Below, piece after piece: positions 1 to 3,962 of a DNA stretch of 5,664 bases. The stretch lies in assembly GCA_963643985.1 (NCBI GenBank), contig CAVINP010000120.1, forward strand, positions 1 through 5,664. The letters are read 5' to 3'. Positions within the stretch are counted from its first letter, which is position 1. Each line of letters opens with the position of its first letter. The translations under genes and the position numbers were made by a program. Source of the DNA: SFTH01 sp963643985 (GTDB taxonomy: Bacteria; Bacillota; Clostridia; Christensenellales; Aristaeellaceae). The notes beneath the pieces were generated by a model. It ran no database searches. It saw only the letters and a list, made by a program, of their open reading frames with translations, and was not told the DNA's origin.

Positions 1-90
1 GCTTTCCAAACGCACCCTGTGAGCTTTGGCAAAGTCGATGCATCCTACATGATCCGCAAGTCATTCGGAGCCGTTCGCGCAGTTGTGTGA
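1..90 (+). CDS. Possible C-terminal tail of an unrecognised plus-strand gene (partial)
   Basis: Reading frame 1 is open from the window edge for 29 codons and ends in TGA at 88-90; the last residues are SFGAVRAVV. I do not recognise the family. Support is weak: the frame is short, it has no visible start, and frame 3 is also open across the same bases. The peptide looks protein-like, with mixed polar and hydrophobic residues and a hydrophobic end, and the sequence just after it turns AT-rich and promoter-like, as expected for an intergenic region. If real, this gene converges on the GH3 gene that ends at 308, and the hairpin at 201-236 could also terminate it. Confidence 0.3.
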   Translation, partial: AFQTHPVSFGKVDASYMIRKSFGAVRAVV

Positions 91-131
91 TTTTCCAGAA
101 CTACTTGACACGATCACGTGAACCGAAACTG

Positions 132-160
132 TTGACATCCGTTCACAATCCGGATATACT
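132..160 (+). promoter_or_regulatory. Sigma-A type promoter facing two stem-loops
   Basis: A perfect -35 box TTGACA (132-137) is followed after exactly 17 bases by TATACT (155-160), which matches the -10 consensus at five of six positions. Transcription should begin near 167, at the foot of the first stem-loop. A second TTGACA at 105-110 has no matching -10 box. No plus-strand gene follows, so the promoter probably drives a short untranslated RNA. It could instead be a leftover of a lost gene or a chance match, though the joint quality of boxes and spacing makes chance less likely. Confidence 0.65.
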
Positions 161-164
161 GCAT

Positions 165-200
165 CTGTTGAATGTTTTGCATAATTCTATAATTCAACAG
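165..200. repeat. Perfect 9-bp inverted repeat, first stem-loop
   Basis: CTGTTGAAT at 165-173 is the exact reverse complement of ATTCAACAG at 192-200, with 18 bases between. The arms begin about five bases after the -10 box, so in RNA this would be the 5' hairpin. As DNA it could be an operator overlapping the start point. The two readings cannot be separated from sequence alone. Confidence 0.6.
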
Positions 201-250
201 AAGAGCCGGCTTTTCCTTTTGGATTGGCCGGCTCTTTTCTGTTAAATTTT
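167..250 (+). ncRNA. Candidate small RNA of two consecutive stem-loops
   Basis: The interval between the predicted start point and the T-rich end of the terminator holds no credible reading frame but is highly structured. The first stem-loop has 9-bp perfect arms (165-173 with 192-200). The second follows with no gap and has 10-bp perfect arms (201-210 with 227-236), with a possible inner TCC/GGA pairing around a TTTT tetraloop. The expected transcript is about 70-85 nt. I do not recognise it as a known RNA family. Read-through would produce antisense RNA to the 3' end of the GH3 mRNA. Existence is inferred from promoter plus terminator; no function can be assigned. Confidence 0.4.
201..250 (+). 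terminator. Rho-independent terminator, plus-strand orientation
   Basis: AAGAGCCGGC (201-210) pairs perfectly with GCCGGCTCTT (227-236) across a 16-base loop. On the plus strand the stem runs into TTTT, then CTGTTAAATTTT, a usable but interrupted U tract. On the minus strand the stem is followed by CTGTTGAATT, a poor U tract, so the plus orientation is preferred. The hairpin lies about 70 bases past the GH3 stop and might contribute weakly to termination of that gene too. Confidence 0.7.
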
Positions 251-256
251 CGTACA

Positions 257-284
257 GATGTGCAAAGCTAACTTGTGCAACATC
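257..284 (-). other. Imperfect stem-loop 3' of the GH3 gene
   Basis: About 23 bases beyond the GH3 stop codon, GATG, TGCA and AAG (257-267) pair with CTT, TGCA and CATC (272-284). This gives 11 base pairs with two single-base bulges and a 4-base loop. No T run follows on the minus strand, so it is not a standard intrinsic terminator. It may stabilise the mRNA 3' end or act together with the hairpin at 201-236. Functional relevance is uncertain. Confidence 0.35.
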
Positions 285-307
285 CCCTGTTTGGAATTTG
301 GATTGAA

Positions 308-2752
308 TTATTCGACGATGATCGTGCCGGACTGTCCGCCGACTTCGATGGTGTATTCACCGGCATCGAGGGTCAGATCCATCTGCACAACGCGCCAGGA
401 ACCGCCTTCGACGGTCATGATCTTCTCAGCCACGACTTCGCCGTTAGCCGTCGCCTGCACGGTGGTGATGCCGTCTGCGCCGTTGTTGCGCAGCAGGCAG
501 TACACGGTGAAGGGTTCGCCCGCCGCCGTCTGGTTCCAAACGGTGGTCTGAGTGGTGGTGGAGGAACCGGACTCAACTTCTTCCGTCTTCTGCATGGTAG
601 GCAGGATCAGGCAGGAGTACACGAAATCGGGATCCTCGTCGTAGCTCATGCCGTACTGATAGGTGACCAGCGGATCGCCCCAGTTGCTGGGAGATGCATG
701 GTTCTCATCGTCTTCCATGGTCGCCTGAATCATCAGACGGACGTAAGAGGAAGCGCCCTGATCGCCTGCGAGATCCTTCCACTGCTCGTTATCGGAGACA
801 GTGTCGCGGGCAATTTCCTTGTTGATGATGCCGCCGGGCTCAACCACACCGTAGAGCAGGTCGACATAGACCCAAGGAGAAGTGGTGGTCACGAAGCCGC
901 CTTCGGTGGAGCCGTGGTCTGCTGCCTGAGAATAGGTCAGATACAGCAGGGCATCGGCGCTCTCAATGGCGTACTGCGTGGGCTCGGTGCCGTTCAGACT
1001 CAGAATGATGGGCTTGCCGGCATCCTGTGCGTCCTCGATGAACAACTCGGTTGCATCGGAGATGGAGGCATAGTCGCCGATCACGACGTCTGCTTCTGCC
1101 ATGTCTTCAACAACGGTCGCGCCCATTTCGGCGATGTACTTCTTGTAGCCTTCCAGAGCGGTGGCGCTGGATGCATCGATGTAAACCTTGGAATCGGTGC
1201 TCAGGGGCAGGAGGTTGTTGTCGTTCTTGATCAGCACTGCGGACTCGGCCTGCAGACGCTCGGTCAGCTCGACTTCTTCGGGGTTACGGGCTGCGCGCAG
1301 CTCTTCGTCATTGGTGATTTCGGTGGGATTGGCTGCCCATTCGGCGCTTGCGCACAGGGCAACTGCTTCGTCAACATTGCAATAGGGGTTCTCGAACAGA
1401 CCCTTGTTGAACTTGAACCGCAGGATGCGGGTTGCAGCCTGATCGACGTTGGCCTTTTCGACTTCGCCGGTCTCCAGACCGTCGATGATGGCCTGCGGAT
1501 AGTTGCTGGACGGGGAATTCTCCCAATCGGAGTAATCGCGGATCATGCTGCCGGAGCCGAACATATCGGTGCCGTTGGCCAGTGCCTCGTTGTACAGCCA
1601 GCCGATGGTCTGCTCGCCCAGATCAACGCCTTCGGAGGTGATGCCGGTCATACGGCCGGGGTTGCTCGGGCCGCCGCCCAGTGCCCACCAGTCGGACACG
1701 ACAACGCCGTCGAAGCCGAGGGTGTCACGCAGGTAGCTCATGGTCGCCTTGTCCCACTTGACATCAACCGTGTTGGAGATGCCGGTGCCGCCGCAGTTGG
1801 TCATAACCCATTCAGAACCTGCGGACAAAGCGGCCGTCCAACCGACCATCCAGTTGTCAAAGTTCTGTGCAACGGAGCGTGCATTGCCGAAGGAGGAATC
1901 GCCGCCGCGGCCAATCCAGTGCTTCGTGCAGGAGGCCAAGCCGTTTTCTTCCAAGCCGCGGATTTCCTCGTGCACAATGGAGGCGATGTATTCGGGGTTC
2001 TCGCCGTACTGTGCGCCGATTTCGTTGGCGTAGGGCTCGAAGGTTACATGAACGCCGATGGCGCGCATGGTCTTGCCGTAAATGCAAGCCAGCTCATAAG
2101 CGAGCTCGGGATCATTGGCGGTACCGAAAGCTTCGTGCGCCTTGTCGATGTAGCCGCCGAATGCATTGTACTCACGGTCGGAGGTGATGACCATCGGAAC
2201 GCCCAGACGCTGGGATTCTGCACAAGCCTGCAGATTGTTCAGCGTGTTGGTGATGGTGATCGGGGTGCCGTTGAGGTTGAACAGCTGGCAGGTCAGCTGG
2301 AACTCTTCAACCATCTGGCGGGCATCCGCGAGCTGGGTGTTGACGCAGAACAGCAGGCCGACTTCTTCTTCAGCGGTCATCTGGCTGATCAGGTCTGCAA
2401 CGCGGGTGTCGGTTTCTTCACGCCAGTCTTCGTAAACATCCAGCGTGCCGTTCTTGTTCAGATCCTTGAACTTCAGGCCGTCCACTTCCAGAATGGCGGT
2501 GACGCCTTCGATGTAGGACAATTCCACCTGGCCGGTGGTTTCGTCCGCTTCAATCACGGAAAATTCGCAGTTGGATTCGAGGTAGGCTTCCTCAGCGGCC
2601 GCCGCTTCCTCATCCACGCTTTCGGCGCGGATATCCATGACCTCGTTCGCGCCTACAGCCTCGGTTTCTTCGGCTGCTTCTTCTGCAAGCGATCCGCCGA
2701 CGCAACCCAAGAGCATCAGCATCGCCAACAGCAGGGACATAAGTTTCTTCAT
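308..2752 (-). CDS. Secreted glycoside hydrolase family 3 enzyme (beta-glucosidase-like)
   Basis: Encodes 814 residues, probably an exo-acting beta-glycosidase on beta-glucosides or related oligosaccharides. Residues 1-23 are a signal peptide: LA|EE suggests signal peptidase I, but LLGC at 14-17 resembles a weak lipobox. Residues 24-60 form an acidic Ala/Glu linker. A GH3-typical EF-hand-like loop DLNKNGTLDVYE spans 97-108. The TIM barrel covers about 115-450, with K277-H278 in TKHWIGRGGD and the probable nucleophile D354 in GFDGVVVSDW. The C-terminal alpha/beta domain covers about 495-705, with E617 (TEGG) one candidate acid/base and YQYGMSY (698-704) matching the usual FGYGLSY. A Thr-rich linker leads to a CARDB/FN3-like beta-sandwich (about 741-814). 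The usual PRWGR strand is absent near 240-250. The start is fixed by AAAGGAG eight bases upstream and by the signal peptide. The mature protein has 11 or 12 cysteines, fitting an anaerobe. Family is secure; substrate is not. Confidence 0.93.
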   Translation of the reverse strand: MKKLMSLLLAMLMLLGCVGGSLAEEAAEETEAVGANEVMDIRAESVDEEAAAAEEAYLESNCEFSVIEADETTGQVELSYIEGVTAILEVDGLKFKDLNKNGTLDVYEDWREETDTRVADLISQMTAEEEVGLLFCVNTQLADARQMVEEFQLTCQLFNLNGTPITITNTLNNLQACAESQRLGVPMVITSDREYNAFGGYIDKAHEAFGTANDPELAYELACIYGKTMRAIGVHVTFEPYANEIGAQYGENPEYIASIVHEEIRGLEENGLASCTKHWIGRGGDSSFGNARSVAQNFDNWMVGWTAALSAGSEWVMTNCGGTGISNTVDVKWDKATMSYLRDTLGFDGVVVSDWWALGGGPSNPGRMTGITSEGVDLGEQTIGWLYNEALANGTDMFGSGSMIRDYSDWENSPSSNYPQAIIDGLETGEVEKANVDQAATRILRFKFNKGLFENPYCNVDEAVALCASAEWAANPTEITNDEELRAARNPEEVELTERLQAESAVLIKNDNNLLPLSTDSKVYIDASSATALEGYKKYIAEMGATVVEDMAEADVVIGDYASISDATELFIEDAQDAGKPIILSLNGTEPTQYAIESADALLYLTYSQAADHGSTEGGFVTTTSPWVYVDLLYGVVEPGGIINKEIARDTVSDNEQWKDLAGDQGASSYVRLMIQATMEDDENHASPSNWGDPLVTYQYGMSYDEDPDFVYSCLILPTMQKTEEVESGSSTTTQTTVWNQTAAGEPFTVYCLLRNNGADGITTVQATANGEVVAEKIMTVEGGSWRVVQMDLTLDAGEYTIEVGGQSGTIIVE

Positions 2753-2760
2753 ATTGGGCT

Positions 2761-2767
2761 CTCCTTT
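2761..2767 (-). promoter_or_regulatory. Ribosome binding site of the GH3 gene
   Basis: On the minus strand AAAGGAG stands eight bases before the ATG at 2750-2752. It decides the start: the frame stays open 45 codons further upstream to an ATG at 2887, but that ATG has no comparable site and would bury the signal peptide inside the protein. Confidence 0.85.
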
Positions 2768-2986
2768 CAATTTTTGTCCGACACAATGCGCATTTGCTCC
2801 GCCCGAACAGAGGAGATGCTCTCGTATCAGATGCCAATTTAATCTTATCAATAATTCTTCCTCATGCAGATGAAAATATCGGCACATTCCGCATAAATCT
2901 TTGACGTATTTTTATTGTGCTATAAAAAAGGGGTACAAAAAGCGGAAATATAATGCACAAATTCGGGTTTTTCGGGCGACGAATGT
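2768..2986 (-). other. AT-richer leader region before the GH3 gene
   Basis: Between the upstream terminator and the GH3 ribosome binding site there are about 220 bases without a credible gene. The GH3 promoter should lie here, because the preceding unit ends in a strong terminator. I could not pick one confidently: TTGATA followed 17 bases later by GATACG, and several T/A-rich -10-like strings, are all weak. A 10-bp palindrome AATGCGCATT at 2785-2794 sits 17 bases upstream of the ribosome binding site and could be an operator or chance. Confidence 0.4.
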
Positions 2987-3023
2987 AAAAAAACGAAAGG
3001 TTGCCGCAGTGCTTGCAGCAACC
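2987..3023 (-). terminator. Strong Rho-independent terminator after the CBM9-like gene
   Basis: On the minus strand GGTTGCTGCA (3023-3014) pairs with TGCGGCAACC (3008-2999): a 10-bp stem with one G-U pair and a 5-base loop. It is followed by TTTCGTTTTTTT. It begins 28 bases beyond the CBM9-like stop codon, so most transcripts of that gene should end here and the GH3 gene probably has its own promoter. Confidence 0.88.
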
Positions 3024-3051
3024 CCCGTTATGGAATTGGATGGAATTGGGA

Positions 3052-3837
3052 TTATTCAGCCAGCGTCACGGAACCCCAAAGGCTCGGATCGCTGTTGATG
3101 TTTTGGCTGCCCGTCCAGGCCATTTGCGGAATGTATTCCGTACCGGGGCAGGGGTAATCGATGTCGGTAATGGCAAAGTCGCAGGAGAGCGTATCGCCCA
3201 CGGCCGGCGTGTACACGGCAATCTTATTGTTGGAGAAGCAGGTCCACGGAACGATGGCTTCCCAGTTGAATCCGTAGGTGGTCATTTCGATGGCGCAGGA
3301 ATAGCCTTCCAGCACGTTTTCGCCGCCGTCGACGCCGACGCTGACGAAGCGCTGACGATTCTCCTTGCTGACCATGGAGCGGTCAATGGCGGTATCCCAG
3401 TAGCCTTCGTCCATGACGAAGTAGACCAGGAAGTCGTTCGTCGCATACTCGGTGCGCGCCGGATCCAAAGTCGGATCGGTGGAGATGTAGAGCTTCAGAT
3501 TGTCCTCGCCGTCGATGGGCAGCATTTCGATGGCGCCCAGCGGGGTATCTTCATGCACTTCTGCGGCAATGTAGAGGTTTTCTTCGTCCCAGGCCAGATA
3601 GAAAGTCGCGGAGAGGTCGTCCGTGCCCTTCCAGAGTGCGGCATCGCGAATAATCTGCGTTGCATCGTTGATCTCGGCGGGAGAATCCAGATTCCAATCA
3701 TCCAGTTTGCCGTCAATCGTGATGTTGTCGGCCTTGTGCGCCGTGATGTTGGGGCGTGCGGTTTCTTCGGCCAGGCCGGTCGCGGCCAGCAGCAACATGG
3801 CCAGTACGAGTGCGGCAAACTTCATCCATTTGTTCAT
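3052..3837 (-). CDS. Secreted single-domain CBM9-like carbohydrate-binding protein
   Basis: Encodes 261 residues: a signal peptide (1-23, cleavage predicted as TGLA|EE) and one domain resembling the CBM9/DOMON-like family (Pfam CBM9_1 type). Family marks in order: ITIDGKLDDWN at 39-49; W69 and DDLSATFYLAWDEENLYIAA at 73-92, the typical 'visible in the binding strand' block; the EGYSCAIEM strand at 177-185; IVPW at 195-198; a final SLWGSVTL at 252-259. No catalytic domain, dockerin, anchor motif or second module follows. Such domains usually bind sugar chain ends or reducing ends and are normally attached to xylanases and other hydrolases, so a free-standing secreted copy beside two glycosidases is noteworthy. 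The start was set at 3837 rather than the ATG at 3861, because AAAGGAG lies between the two. A strong terminator follows. Fold assignment is fairly sure; ligand is unknown. Confidence 0.87.
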   Translation of the reverse strand: MNKWMKFAALVLAMLLLAATGLAEETARPNITAHKADNITIDGKLDDWNLDSPAEINDATQIIRDAALWKGTDDLSATFYLAWDEENLYIAAEVHEDTPLGAIEMLPIDGEDNLKLYISTDPTLDPARTEYATNDFLVYFVMDEGYWDTAIDRSMVSKENRQRFVSVGVDGGENVLEGYSCAIEMTTYGFNWEAIVPWTCFSNNKIAVYTPAVGDTLSCDFAITDIDYPCPGTEYIPQMAWTGSQNINSDPSLWGSVTLAE

Positions 3838-3848
3838 AATATCAAGTG

Positions 3849-3855
3849 CTCCTTT
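3849..3855 (-). promoter_or_regulatory. Ribosome binding site of the CBM9-like gene
   Basis: Minus-strand AAAGGAG lies 11 bases before the ATG at 3835-3837, slightly farther than ideal. It overlaps codons 3-5 of the longer frame beginning at 3861, which argues that the longer start is not used. Confidence 0.75.
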
Positions 3856-3879
3856 CTTCATTCCGGTCGCGCCGGATGG

Positions 3880-3914
3880 GTGTCACGGTTTTCTGACACT
3901 ATTATCCTATCATA
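3880..3914 (-). promoter_or_regulatory. Candidate -10 region and inverted repeat ahead of the CBM9-like gene
   Basis: Minus-strand TATGAT (3914-3909) and GATAAT (3906-3901) are both -10-like, but no convincing -35 box stands at the right distance. Immediately downstream GTGTCA (3899-3894) and TGACAC (3885-3880) form a perfect 6-bp inverted repeat with 8 bases between, placed where a repressor operator or a 5' leader hairpin would sit. No clear terminator separates this from the GH2 gene, so co-transcription with it remains possible. Confidence 0.35.
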
Positions 3915-3962
3915 AAACGGGCGAAATTAAGCAGGATATTTATGCACATTGCTTGGGAAAAT

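Noticed and set aside
3..245. Frame-3 open stretch on the plus strand through the promoter and terminator
   Set aside because: It crosses the promoter and both stem-loops, has no plausible start, and its translation is basic and low quality; the openness is probably chance.
275..2842. 855-codon plus-strand open frame covering the GH3 gene
   Set aside because: It is the antisense shadow of a gene with strong codon bias (few TTA, CTA or TCA codons). Its product is Gly/Val/His-rich with no recognisable domain, and it has no ribosome binding site, while the minus strand encodes clear GH3 motifs.
2750..2887. Longer N-terminus for the GH3 protein from the ATG at 2887
   Set aside because: It would put the signal peptide at residue 46, lacks a ribosome binding site, and would run through the AAAGGAG that serves the ATG at 2752.
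2768..2986. A specific sigma-A promoter for the GH3 gene
   Set aside because: One must exist upstream, but every candidate pair I tried matched the consensus poorly or at wrong spacing, so none is called.
3838..3861. Longer N-terminus for the CBM9-like protein from the ATG at 3861
   Set aside because: Only CCGGA precedes it, and the strong AAAGGAG lies inside the extension.
3001..3915. 304-codon plus-strand open frame over the CBM9-like gene
   Set aside because: Antisense shadow; it runs through the minus-strand terminator and the leader of the CBM9-like gene and shows no family motif.
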